This document shows, piece after piece, positions 47,601 through 58,220 of a stretch of 64,000 nucleotides of DNA. The position numbers and the translations under genes are program-made. How positions within the stretch are numbered: position 1 is the stretch's first letter; each line of letters opens with the position of its first letter. This stretch comes from Cyclina sinensis (taxonomy: Eukaryota > Mollusca > Bivalvia > Venerida > Veneridae): contig JAAONU010000016.1 in NCBI GenBank assembly GCA_012932295.1, forward strand, positions 39,153,241 through 39,217,240, in the 5' to 3' direction. Below the pieces are notes generated by a model that was given only the letters and a program-made list of their open reading frames with translations, did not search any database and was not told the DNA's origin.

Positions 47601-48710
47601 ACTCCTGATCTGGAGGTCCCTAGTTTGAATACAAAAAGGGTCTAGAGTCTCCAGTGATTTGACATTCAAGTATGGCTTTGAATTCATTCATTGGGCTTAA
47701 TTAATGTAAGGTGTGAAGAGTATCTTCAAGTGGATGTGAAGGAAAAGATTAAGCTTATAGGCCATGTTCTCTCAGGTATGATTGTTAGTTAAACTTTCAC
47801 GCTACATAACAATATATAATCTTAGGTGTTTTGAAGCAAATGTACTTTTTATTTCATATATAGAATAACAAGTCCGACAATAGAGGAGAACAGTGATAAA
47901 GATATACTTGTAAAAGATAAATTTGACCTGAATAATGAAGAGTTTCCAGAACTTTCCTTATCTGTGAAGGTATGTCAAAGACTTTTTGTGTGTGTGTGTG
48001 TGTGTGAAAATCTAGAGTTAATGTGCTTTGAAATATTAAACAAGGAAAGGCCTGACAACATAGTTGCTAATGAAAACATTAACTGTCACATCACAAGTCA
48101 AATTAGAGACTAAGTATTAACATAACTAAGACCTCTCAGACTTTTATATTTGTTTCCTAGTGTATTTACAGTTCTTTTGTACAGTGTACATGTTACATGA
48201 TGTATGAATACTTATTTGAAGAGTTTGGCCAAAAGACACTTTAAAGTAGCTTTATGTTTTTCATTTGGAAGTGAATTTATCGTTTGTCCAAATATATCAG
48301 ATGATGTTGTCAAGATGACCCATGGTTCTGGGGTTTAACAGCTGAGGTCTTGGGTTTGAACCTTGTTTTAATTTCCTTACTTTTTCTTTTGGTGCTAGAG
48401 CTGATCCTGACTGCAGGAAGCAGACATTTATTATAGTTCAGATAAGAATTCTGAAATTTTCTGCTTTAGATGTTGTGTAGGTTGTTTAAACAAAACTTCA
48501 CTGGCTATACAGTGTGTATATTATTTTTATCATTAACAGAATGGAAATGCAAAAAACATTTCACAGAAGAAAACGAAACTGGCAAAAGTTCACAATTCAG
48601 CCCCACCTGGAAAGCGAGATAAAAACAAAAAAGGAAGTGGACGTCGTCATAGCAACAAAGAGAATCGTTGTGAAGTGAAAATAGTCAACAAGTGTAGTAG
48701 TAGCATATAG
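35618..48710 (+). CDS. KIAA0232: KIAA0232 orthologue with C-terminal CCCH zinc-finger pair, nine coding exons
   Basis: Exons: 35618-35776 (ATG at 35624), 36133-36291, 39905-39968, 41792-41879, 42356-45620, 46760-46877, 47284-47440, 47864-47969 and 48540-48710 (TAG). Every junction keeps phase, giving about 1,426 residues, close to the human protein's length. Hallmarks shared with vertebrate KIAA0232: WLKHELEQLGIDSLVYTRYI (residues 26-45), AAVQCLL...AGIETLIDELCSRLKD (about 93-121), YYAAFPAL (156-163), WYTQPI (about 404) and SPKTHFRPI (about 852-860). The long middle is acidic, Ser-rich and probably disordered. Exon 7 adds two zinc fingers: C1289-x7-C-x4-C-x3-H1306 and C1313-x7-C-x5-C-x3-H1331. 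Exon 8 has FDLNNEEFPEL, and the tail is Lys/Arg-rich. Function is unknown in vertebrates; the fingers and basic tail suggest RNA binding (inference). The exon 1 donor is the weak GTTGGT. The N-terminus could extend into an upstream exon. Confidence 0.9.
36334..38636 (+). repeat. HINE-like repeat array in KIAA0232 intron 2
   Basis: Begins AACTCACTGATGAGC...TTGTGATCACTG with 'gtctggcgtacgtc'. Ends with a hairpin around AGGGACATCATTGCCCT (about 38616-38632) and CTTG at 38633-38636. The core is diverged units of roughly 155-170 bp carrying 'ggggtcacttgattttac', 'aaaaatcttcttgtctgaaa' and 'agaggtcctctaccaag'. A two-unit block of 313 bp is repeated three times with near identity (37482, 37795 and 38108 are equivalent points). 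Confidence 0.75.
40228..40469. repeat. 15-bp target-site duplication around a SINE
   Basis: TAAAGTCTGTGTCAG at 40228-40242 is exactly repeated at 40455-40469, bracketing the SINE at 40243-40454. Confidence 0.9.
40243..40454 (+). mobile_element. tRNA-derived SINE with intact target-site duplication
   Basis: A 212-bp insertion in KIAA0232 intron 3. The head has pol III box A (TGGTCCAGGGG, about 40254-40264) and box B (GGGTCCGAATCCC, about 40296-40308) with a good T-stem. The anticodon arm is a perfect palindrome (CTCCGGATCCGGAG) that does not form a normal 7-base loop, so it is not a working tRNA. The tail is AT-rich, ending 'aaataaatgagtgtaaac'. The 15-bp duplication shows LINE-style insertion. 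Confidence 0.88.
40815..41568 (+). repeat. 61-bp minisatellite, about 12 copies, KIAA0232 intron 3
   Basis: Unit of the form 'tcagtgtcagggagaaatac...gcctctttaatgatatgattattgatat'. The block CAGGGAGAAAT recurs at 40861, 40907, 40968, 41028, 41089 and on to about 41454, and once more as CAGGCAGAAAT near 41517. The first interval is 46 bp (a 15-bp deletion); the rest are 60-62. It ends about 220 bp before exon 4. Confidence 0.9.
42356..45620 (+). CDS. KIAA0232: KIAA0232 orthologue, large central exon 5
   Basis: 3,265 bp, bounded by TTTACAG and CAG|GTAAAA, encoding residues 155-1243. It contains YYAAFPAL at its start, a Lys/Arg cluster (about residues 210-255), WYTQPI near 404, acidic Ser-rich stretches, and SPKTHFRPI near 852. 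Without splicing the frame would run on to a stop at 45674. No folded domain is recognised; composition suggests long disordered regions. Confidence 0.92.
45949..46701 (+). repeat. HINE-like repeat, 'ATGCTCCCAC' family, 167-bp core units, in KIAA0232 intron 5
   Basis: Starts after a T-run with ATGCTCCCACAAAGTGGGGAGC (a hairpin) and 'gtccgtccgtccgtac'. Near its end GTGGGGGCAT (46667-46676) is the inverse of the start (9 of 10). Then comes a perfect hairpin GTGTCC-TAT-GGACAC (46679-46693) and CTAG at 46698-46701. The core has almost three 167-bp units (TTGTGAACGC at 46031, 46198 and 46365) that are nearly identical. Non-coding. Confidence 0.82.
47284..47440 (+). CDS. KIAA0232: KIAA0232 orthologue exon 7: tandem CCCH zinc fingers
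   Basis: Encodes KPCSFYLEGNCRRSDCKFAH and then CRFWEEGGCFKGPLCPFLH. These are two complete CCCH fingers (CX7CX4CX3H and CX7CX5CX3H) six residues apart, with the aromatic residues typical of RNA-binding CCCH pairs. The exon joins in phase to both neighbours (split Ser and split Arg codons), which argues that it belongs to this gene. Confidence 0.9.
47571..47700 (+). mobile_element. Decayed tRNA-derived SINE in KIAA0232 intron 7
   Basis: GGGGCCTAGTGGAGAACAG...GGACTCCTGATCTGGAGGTC...TAGTTTGAATAC keeps the layout of the SINE head at 40243 (A box, palindromic anticodon arm, B box) with many substitutions. End not resolved. Confidence 0.4.
47984..48005 (+). repeat. GT microsatellite
   Basis: About nine GT units just after KIAA0232 exon 8. 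Confidence 0.85.
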
Positions 48711-50873
48711 TTCAGTGGCGTGAATTGTTTTTAAATGCAAGTTAAAGTGTTAGTTGTAAAAGCAATGTTATGTGTCAATCTCAAAATTTTGTTCATGATA
48801 TATGTTATGTGACAGTTAATTTTGTACATTGTGTACAAACGTATATACTTCAATGCTTAATGATAGCATTTTGCCTTTTGTATTTAAGTGATTTATGATT
48901 TTCAAGTATAGATCAAACACAGTATTATTGCAGTGCATACATTACCTATAAAATTATACTCTTTTGACCTAGCAAAATTTTCATTTAGCTGCATATTTTT
49001 TTTTTTTAAATGATTTGTAAGGATAATACTTAACAAATTTATGCCTGAGATGTGTATCATTCATTAGTGATTGTGTTTTTAATTTGAGGATTTAAACATT
49101 AGTGTTTTCATAATTATTCAGATAATACAAAAAAAAAATTAAACCCAAGAAAATTGATGCCGTAAGTTCTGTTATTTGAGAACTCACATAGGAAGAAGTC
49201 ATTTGAAGGGCAAAGAAAGAAGGGACATTAACTAAGAGATAGGGTTTTAACAAAAATAGCATTTCATCATACAAAAAAAAAATCTTTTCTTTTCTCCGAT
49301 TTCTTTTATCTTGTTTGACTGAGTTGAACACTCAGTGTAGATTATTCATTAGAAGTTTTTGCTGAATTAAAAGTTCTCATTCATTCCACTTATTTCATTT
49401 TTTTTCATTAAAACATGAATGCTATATGTCAGAAAAATTACTTTTCACTTAATTTTAGACCCAAGATTGTTCAAAGATGTTTCGATACAACTTGAAGCAC
49501 TTGCCATGTAAGTGTCAGATCAGTATGTTTTGACTCTTGTTCAGAAGTTGGAGGGGAAAAAAGACGGACTTTTATGTATTGACTTTAGTTTGAGGTTTCA
49601 AAGAGACAGATAGTTATGCATCAACTGTTCCTTTTCTGATCTAGTCACATTTTAACCACACTACTGTGAAGCAGTTATATAATATGTGCTGTTAAAAAAA
49701 GGGTTTTAGAATTTTCTGAGATGAAGCATTTTTTGCATACTTTAATCATTCAATCACCATGTAGTTGTAGTGTTATTTATTATAAATATTGTTAATTTCT
49801 GTTGTTGAGTTTGAAAAAAAAAAGACTTATTTGTTTATAGAAAAATGCATAGAGAATAATGTTGTGTTATGTTGATACACAAAATCTTGAGCAGTTAAAC
49901 CTGAAGATTTTGTACTGAACAAATGCTACAAATTTTGTTAAGATGTGACAAGATGAAGATAGGATGGGGTAAGGATAGAATACGGTATAAAGATAAGATA
50001 GGATGGAGCAAGATGAAAGTTGAAATGGGATGAAGATAAGATGGGATGAAATAGACAAGGGATAGGAAGGGGATAGGTAAAAATAGGGAAGAAATATAGT
50101 GAAAGACTATTATAATCTTCCTATTCAAATGTTTGACATGAAAACCAAGGAGTTGAAACTCAGTTTGGATCTGTTGTCATACAGTTACCTGTAAAATGTC
50201 ATGATAAATATTTCATGTGTGAAATTTATATGTTGTTGTGTTAGTTGTAAAAAGTGAACAGAGTATGATCTGTTGTTGTTGAAAAGATGTGACAGAACCA
50301 ACCATGGTATAGGGTTCTGAAGGTCAGGACATGTTAGTAAGGGCCGAAACATGTTTGAAGTGTTTATATAGAAGCATATAGGGGTGTTGCTATAAATACT
50401 TCATGCACATTGTATGTTTGTGAATGCCAGGTGACAAAAAGGCCCTAGTAAGGAGTGATACAGTTTATTATAATATGATAAAAACTGAAATTATCCATGT
50501 TACCTCAAAGTTTCCATTGTCTTCAACCTTTCGTTTGAGGAGGAATTTTCCACTGTAAGCATAGTCTGACATCAGTGTAACCCCATGTAATGTATGTTAT
50601 TTTATGGTGTAAGAACTTGTTGCTAAATCTAATTTTTTATGGAAATTACATGTTTTGTTTGTTCCAAAGTAATTTAAAATGGGGTGATGTCGAGTTAGGC
50701 TTGAGGTGGGAATCCTTTTTTAAACACAGTCATTTTTCATGAACCATGTTGAGAATGTACTGTACATGTTGTGGTATATTTGGTATTTTGTAAAACTTTA
50801 CCCTAAATGCTGTGATTAGTTGAGTAAGTCTGTTGCAAATCCAGGTGTGGTTTCATATTTCCTACTATTGAAT

Positions 50874-51130
50874 TGCTACAGTCTTGCAGAGAAAATTTAC
50901 CAAACAAGAATGCTACAGTCTTGCAGAGAAAATTTACCAAACAAGAATGCTACAGTCTTGCAGAGAAAATTTACCAAACAAGAATGCTACAGTCTTGCAG
51001 AGAAAATTTACCAAACAAGAATGCTACAGTCTTGCAGAGAAAATTTACCAAACAAGAATGCTACAGTCTTGCAGAGAAAATTTACCAAACAAGAATGCTA
51101 CAGTCTTGCAGTGAAAATTTACCAAACAAG
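50874..51130 (+). repeat. 37-bp minisatellite, seven near-perfect copies
   Basis: Unit 'gctacagtcttgcagagaaa' + 'atttaccaaacaagaat'. The copies are almost identical; the last has 'gcagtgaaa'. Since 37 is not a multiple of three and the unit lacks stops, all three plus-strand frames stay open across the array (50820-51178); these are not genes. Confidence 0.95.
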
Positions 51131-51525
51131 AATTTATACCTTCTAAATCGGGTAAGATGTTCATCTTTAAGGATTTGAAAACATAGAAAATGTACATGTA
51201 CATAATTTGTAAAAGGATCATTAGACATACTTGAGTTAAATGGTAATTTGTTCACTTACATTTGCGTAATTCAACATGTGGTGTAAGGAAAAAATGAACA
51301 CTTCTTTACATAAATTAGTTTTTCTTTTGTCATTACAGGTGACACCCCATTCTCTAAGCCACATTTGGGTTTGCAAGGGAACTACTTTAGTTTTAGATAA
51401 AAATCTTATTAACCTTTATCTGTGATGTATATGTGTATTATTTGTGTGAAATGTTTTACCAGATTTTATCCAGTAGGTCGGTTTGTCTATATCTTAAGAA
51501 ATAGGTTAACCTTTAGTTGGTTTTT

Positions 51526-51939
51526 ATGTTCTCACCACTGTGGGGTGTGCGGCGGGCATATAGATTTGCCCTTGTCCATCTGGCTGTCCAGCTCTCTGTA
51601 GGTAGACTCATTTGTGTCGTAACTCCAAACATATATCTGCTAGAGCCATGAAACTTTCTAAGAAAAGTTGCCAGTATGTGGACTTGAGCACCAGGGTATT
51701 TTGACGCAAATTTATTGGAGGTCAGCAGAGTTATGCCCCCTCATTAAGCAATAAAATAGCATTTTTAGACTTGCGTCATATGTAACTCCAAACGTATAGC
51801 TGCTAGAGCCATGAAACTTTCTAAGAAAAGTTGTCTGCATATGCATTTTTAGACTTTTTACGCAGCTGTAATGTACAGGTTTTTTTGTGACAGTACAGCT
51901 GATTGTGGGGACATCCATGTCCTGTGGACACATCTGTAA
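51526..51939 (+). repeat. HINE-like repeat related to 45949-46701
   Basis: Starts after TTTTT with ATGTTCTCACCACTGTGGGG. Ends with GTGGGGACATCC (inverse of the start, 8 of 10), a hairpin around TGTCCTGTGGACA and 'catctgtaa'. The core has two diverged units marked by 'gctagagccatgaaactttc' (about 51640 and 51803). Confidence 0.7.
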
Positions 51940-54900
51940 TTTCCTTTCAGTTACTGTGTTTTTCTAGTCGGTTTTTGTTTTCGTGGTGTATTCTAAGTAA
52001 AAGACAAAAAAATAAAAAATATGAGGGAATTGCTACATTTCAGATAAAAAAATAAATATTTTTTTCCAGTTTGTTTTTGAAACTGGTTAAGATTTTTTGT
52101 GGATTTATATGTATTTATGTGCATTACTTGAAGGTAGTCTTAATATTAGGAAATTATAAATAACTTGAATGGATATTGTGTTTGAAAGGTGAAGTAAAAA
52201 TGAGTAAAATCTATGCAGAATATATCATGTTAGATTGATTCAAGATAGAGTATCATTTGAAACTTAAGTTAGCACATTCATGTAGATCAAAACTGCCATG
52301 ACCTCTCCTTAAAAAACTGGAATTTTCTTTAAATCATGGGGCTCTGCCTTTCAAAATTGACAAATAGACTTTCGATTATAACTTATTAATGAAATGAAAT
52401 AAAATGTTCATGTAAAGAGAAAGTGATAGAGAGAAAGACCTTGTTCATTTGCTGTTAACTTAAAATTGGCAAAGCCTACCTTATTTTTGACCATGGGTTA
52501 ATTCATTAAAGAATTGTTGTAGTTTTTATCCAAACACTGGACATTTATACCTTCCATGAATAGATGTATGCATGAGAGAAATTTATTAATGGCTTATCAC
52601 TGTCAAAGACTGAAAATAATGAGTGAAACTTCACTGGCTGTATTCTTGTGAAAAATGTTAAAGGTTTGGTGATAGAATTGCCTGTATAGGTCTGGAGATG
52701 TGAATTTTGTGTAAATAATCACAGTGTAAAAGAATTTTGTCATCTTTCAGTAATCAAGTCAGTCATGTAATGCTTTTTTTACAGAGTTGGTCAGAATGTG
52801 GAATTGGCAATTAACCAAACAAAAGATCTGGTGTGTAGCTGGAAAAAATGTCTTATAGGCACATTCATTTTATGTTCATTTTAAGTCCCCTTATTTCTTT
52901 ATTATATTGAGATATTTGACCGATCTGCATAAAAACCCATTTATTTTGTTTTAATGATATTTGAAAGGAAAGGAAAACAACCATTGCATGATGTGGCTTT
53001 CACCATATCTGTGCAAAAATATGCTCAAAGTTTAATATTATTTTTAATGTTTATTATTTTTTTCTTATATTCAGCTTTGACTTTGGAGTACCAAGTGTTT
53101 GGTTTTATAAGCTGAAGTGAAAAAAAACAACTGCTAGCTAGCCAAAAATATGCACTTTGAGCAGTCCATTGTATATTCAGTGACTTGAAGAATTTAGAAG
53201 GATATGTAAAGATACTCATAAGACTTGGGAAATTTAAGTAAAACATTGGAATTCATTTTTTTAACAGATTCTGGCAATATTGGCTGGCTTAGAATTATTG
53301 AAAATGAGTAATTGTGTACAGTTTATTACATTAACGATATGTTACTTTTGTTTTTTTTGAAAGGAGTAGATTTTTATTGCTTACGTAAAGTCTTTAGCTT
53401 GAAATCTTTATGATCAGTGTATGTTTTTTGAGATTTATTTGATGATATAAAGAATAGTAAAAACTGAAATATGGTAGACCTACAAATATATGTTACCAAA
53501 TGTAGGCTGCCTTAGAAAAAATACCTTTGTGTATTGTGAAGATTTTTTTTTAAATCTTATGAATGAATATTTGTTTTATTACCTTTTATGTGATGGTCTT
53601 AGTCAATGTTAGGTAGATACAAGTGAAGACTGTCCGTTGTTAACTTCATTTGCAGCAAAGGACCTGATGGTTGAAGCGAAAGTATTGTAAAGTTACAGTA
53701 TGTCTGTTCTTTGTCAACACATAGCCAAAAAAATGACATGTTCTACTTGTTACCTGTATAGAGGCTTCATGTCACTAAAGAGTGGGAATTCTTGCCATGT
53801 TCAACTAATGCAATATACAAGGAAAAAGTATATAAACTAATAAGGACTGAAAAGATCCATTGAATAACCACATCATTCATATATGTGGTTATAACTTTAT
53901 TGATAAAGAGTAAAGGGTCTTTTTTTAGGCTGTTGGGTTTCCATATTTATTTCAAAGGGAAACAATAGTGGAACATTATTACCATATACAATATATAATC
54001 TTGATGCTTGACTTTGTTTTGTCAGTGAAAGCAATGAAAATAAGTGTGTTGTCCTAAAGTAGATGGTTAGACAAGATTGTAACAAGGTTAGACTGTCTAT
54101 TGGTAGCAAGGGAGTGGCAAATTTAATGCTTTAGTAAGATTTAAAATTTTGATTTATGTCAGTCAGATGAAGTTCTAGCTTAATAATAAAGTAAATATTG
54201 AACATAGCATTTTTCTATTATAGTTAATTTTCTTGATTTTGTCCTTAAAATCTTATTTTGATTTTGTTAAGTCTGAAAATACTCTTCAAGCTTTATTATT
54301 TAAAAAAGGAAATACGGAGTTTTTGGGCCTGTATCTGAATGTTTCTTTAATTAAGAAAAAAAAAAAAAAGTTATTCGTTCTTTGTTTTGTGCTCAAGTGG
54401 TGTACTTAAAGATCTGAATTGTTAGAGTTAACACTAAATGACCTGAGCTGGTCACACACTGAAATATTTTTTTCAGTGATTTTTTTTTTTACATCTGTAA
54501 TTAAAAGCATTTCCTTTGTATATAAATGCAAGGTTTGTGATTCTTTGCTGCAGTTTTGAGTGTTATTATAGTTTGTCTGGGTTAGATATTTTCTTTTTTT
54601 TCTCAAATAGTTTTTATCCCCAAGTTTAAAATCATTTGTTGCTATAAGCTTGTATGATTTTAGTGTAACCAAAACAAATCCATCTAATGCACCAGAGCAT
54701 TCAAGTTGATTTCAGAGTTTATTTTATGTGTGTATTTTTCAAAGTGACAGCTCCTGTAAATTCCTTCCAGAAAATCTTGTAATTCTTAGCTTATTTCATT
54801 ATTGCTTGATTTCTAGGGAACCTAATGTGTGAAAGATGAAGTATAATGTCAGATTTTTTTTTTTCAGAGCTATCCTTATAAATAATTCATGTTTATTATT

Positions 54901-56022
54901 GATTTATCTTAAACATGTATATATGTTGAAATAGGAATTATGGCTATCTTGTAGATGCCTCCTCTGGTTTGACAGGGGATAGTCATTGTTATGTTTAATG
55001 TTGTTGTGTAAAATTATAAATAGAACTTAAGCATGGAGAATGACCTAATCTTTCAACAAGAACTGTTTACATTACATTTTCATTTTTTAGGAATGGGCAA
55101 GTTGTATTGTCAAACAAATTAGAATTCAAAACCTTTTCACAAAAATGTATTGAAGAGGAAGGTTTTGATATGTATTTGATTCATTATTTGCCTGTAATGT
55201 GAGAAATTGAGCCAGGTTAGTTGTTTTAAAACTTGACAATTAGCCCTTTCAGCAGAAATGTTCTGTAAAGATAGCAGTAATTAGATCTTTTTGAAACATG
55301 CAGAGGAGGTGAGAATTATGATGACCTCATCAAGTTCTGTATAGGGCTTTAAATTCCGTGGTTCTTTTATTCGCGTTTTCTGAAAATGAAAGAGTTCACA
55401 GTTTCTTGAATATGCACTTTTTCATAAAACACGAAATTTATATATCATGTGCACCTGTTTGAAATAAATCGGTCGTATATCAGTATGGAATAATGTTCCG
55501 AATATTGGGCTGACTTGATAATGATAACCTGTTGAATTGTTCCATACATCTCACACATTCGAGATGAAAATGAGTATCCACTAGGTCAAAAGGCGTTGTG
55601 CATATTTGTCGTATTTATAAGGTCAGATAATATTTTGCATATCAAAACATATAACTATTTTGCGGATTTTTGAATTCGCAGATTATAAATATTTGGGAAT
55701 ACCTAGCGAAAACAAAAACCTGAGAATCAGTTTCCCCCTACACAGTACTTAAAACAGGAACAACTCTATAAAGCAAAAAGAAAAAAAAAATGAAAACCTG
55801 TTAGTTAGTTTCAGAAATGTCTTTGTCATTGATTAAGTCATTCTCCTTACAAAATTCTGCATGAAATAAGTAATGTGTAAATTGTGTGAACAGTGTGACT
55901 GACTTGTTGGCATCAGATTTAAAGATTTCCTTGGTGTTAAACTGAAGCACACAGGGAAAACATTGCTGATGTCAACAAAATGTCGTCACAAATGTAATAG
56001 AAATTGAAAATTTAATTGGGAA

Positions 56023-56430
56023 TTACTGCCTAGAACTTGGAATGGTGTATACATTATTGTATGTGGCTTGCACAAAGGCAGAGCCTGGGAAGAAATCAGA
56101 ATCCTTTGATACATGTACACCATTTCCATAAATTACACTGACTTCACATAAAATATTGTGAAGTATTGTGTTAAAACAGAAGAAAGATCTTTCGTAGACT
56201 TGTAATCTAGGTGTAATTCCGCTTTGCTTTTTGGATAAGAAGTCCATATATCTGGAGGATAAGGCCTGTCGTAAAGACAGAAGTTGTGCCATTTTTTTCT
56301 GGAAAGCAAATCTAGCATGATTAATATCAAGAATAGAATTGTCTGCCAAGCAATTATTTAGGAGTAGTGATGGAGTTGTCAGATAAAGCAGACCATTCCT
56401 TCTTTGAATAGTGTGTAAAGTTGCCATCAA
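56023..56430 (-). CDS. Hypothetical ORF, 135 aa
   Basis: Starts with ATG on the minus strand downstream of TMEM129. Mixed composition, with no signal peptide, repeats or domain that I recognise. It is longer than most chance frames in this AT-rich DNA but has no supporting context: no splice or promoter signal stands out, and the flanks look non-coding. Chance, or a decayed element, is as likely as a gene. Confidence 0.2.
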   Translation of the reverse strand: MMATLHTIQRRNGLLYLTTPSLLLNNCLADNSILDINHARFAFQKKMAQLLSLRQALSSRYMDFLSKKQSGITPRLQVYERSFFCFNTILHNILCEVSVIYGNGVHVSKDSDFFPGSAFVQATYNNVYTIPSSRQ

Positions 56431-57823
56431 TAGGTGTATCTGAGAATGTATACAAAAAAAAGACGTGTTGAAAGAGTGAGAAATTCAAATTAAAATGCAA
56501 ACACTGATTTAAAACAGTGTTATTGTAAACTCCATGGATTATTTAAGTATTCATCCTTATTTCTTTTTATTCTTTGAATGTCAAGTTGAAACCATCATGC
56601 CTAGATATTGCAGTTTGCAAAAAAAAAAAAAAAAATTTTTTTTGGCCATGTTTTTAAATACTGGCCTCTTGCCGTCTTTCAATAGAACTGAATATTTCTT
56701 AAGTAACTACAAATTTCAAGAAAAGGAAGAAATCTACCAGTCCCTTTAATTAAGTGCTATATTTATACAGAGATCAACAAGATACAATCTTGTTTATTTA
56801 AAGATTTTGTGTTAAAGATTTTTTATTTTGTTGGAAATCAGTTTCACTTTAATATTATTTGAACTTTTAAAAGATTTCTTGTTAAAGATAAAGAAAAGTA
56901 ACTTCTGCCCTAGTTAGTCTCTGTTGATAAGATGGCAATAAATCTGAAGAGAAAAACTTAAAACACCAGTGTTGCTTTTATTTTTCATCCTTGCAAGTTT
57001 TACATAGTGACTTGTCCTGGCCAGCTAAGAAGACCTATGTAACCCCTAAGAACATTTATACTCTGTCTCAAATGTAGCCTCTGCTATGGGTGCTCATAGG
57101 TTTTAGTCCCAGGTTGGCATTTCGTGAAGGAGTCAGTAAATCAGACAATACTTTTCCTCCCCATGCAAGTCAATCAACAAGTGGGATAAATGTAATGGAA
57201 AAGTTTATTTTCAGTTTGCACTGTACCTGTGTATAACATACCTACCTGAAGTTCATCTGTTGTGTTCAGAGAGTTGGCACTGGCATTTATTTGTATTCTT
57301 CTTTCTTTCACAAAAATTTGTCCAAAAAACTGACAACAAAACACAAATAACATTTGAAGTAATGAAAAGACAAACTTTTAACAAATCAAATTTTTACTTT
57401 ATATTACATTCTTGTAAATAATTACAGAGGATGTTAGCAATTTTCATTCCATGACCTAAAGCCATTTAGATATTTGTAAGTTAAACATTCACAAAAACTG
57501 AAACCCCTTCCTAAATCAGTGTTCTAATTCTAAATACAGGTAGGGATACAAAGCTACTATGATATTACTTTATAATACAGAGATAACTGTGTGTATTTTA
57601 AATGTATTTTGTATGGTTTAAAAAGTGAAGAGTAACTAAAATTTAAGCCAATGAAGCAACCAATTAACAATTAGATATAAAATTTGGGAGAAAATGAAGA
57701 CCTCCCCCTCCCAACCCCACCCCGGTAAAAAAAAAGAAGTTTGGTACTATAATTCTTTTTTTTTTTAGTATTACCAGGTACTATGTACATATTGTGTTTC
57801 TTGAATATTCTTTACACTAACAG
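56431..57823. other. Intergenic AT-rich DNA
   Basis: Nothing recognised; A/T homopolymer runs (for example 56620-56643). Confidence 0.45.
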
Positions 57824-57829
57824 TTTATT
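57824..57829 (-). terminator. Candidate poly(A) signal for TMEM129
   Basis: TTTATT on the plus strand (AATAAA on minus), about 390 bp past the TMEM129 stop. Plausible, though such hexamers are common here. Confidence 0.3.
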
Positions 57830-58220
57830 AAAGTAATTCTTAAGGTAAGAAAGTCATAACAATATTTACATATAAATTATACTACAAAAGACTGCTTCAT
57901 ATTCTCTATATTTTAACACCCTATAGTTTTTGCCTATATTTTAAGGAAGGTTAATCGAAATTTGAACACAGTGACTGAAAAGTATATATATTTGTCAACA
58001 TTTCTGAGTATCTTCTTGTTTCTTTTTTTTTTTCTTTTTTTTTTTACAAGTCAATGTTTTACAAGTGCTTGGTTTTACATCAAGGCTAATTCTGCCATAT
58101 ATTTTACAACAAAAGTTTTGTAATTTTCCAAATCACAGCAATCCAGCAGTACATAAAAGATGCAGTTCAAACCTTTGCAAAACCAGTTGACTAGCATATG
58201 ATTCCATTAGTAAGAAATCA

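Larger units (their letters stand above)
48711..56022. other. KIAA0232 3' flank and convergent intergenic DNA
   Basis: AT-rich, without a recognised exon. The first part is probably a long 3' UTR, but no single poly(A) signal stands out. Contains a purine-rich GATAGGATGG-like tract (49938-50098), a 37-bp minisatellite (50874-51130) and a HINE-like repeat (51526-51939). Confidence 0.45.

Noticed and set aside
50820..51178. Repeat protein of 76-108 residues
   Set aside because: All three frames are open because a stop-free 37-bp unit is repeated; this is a minisatellite, not coding.
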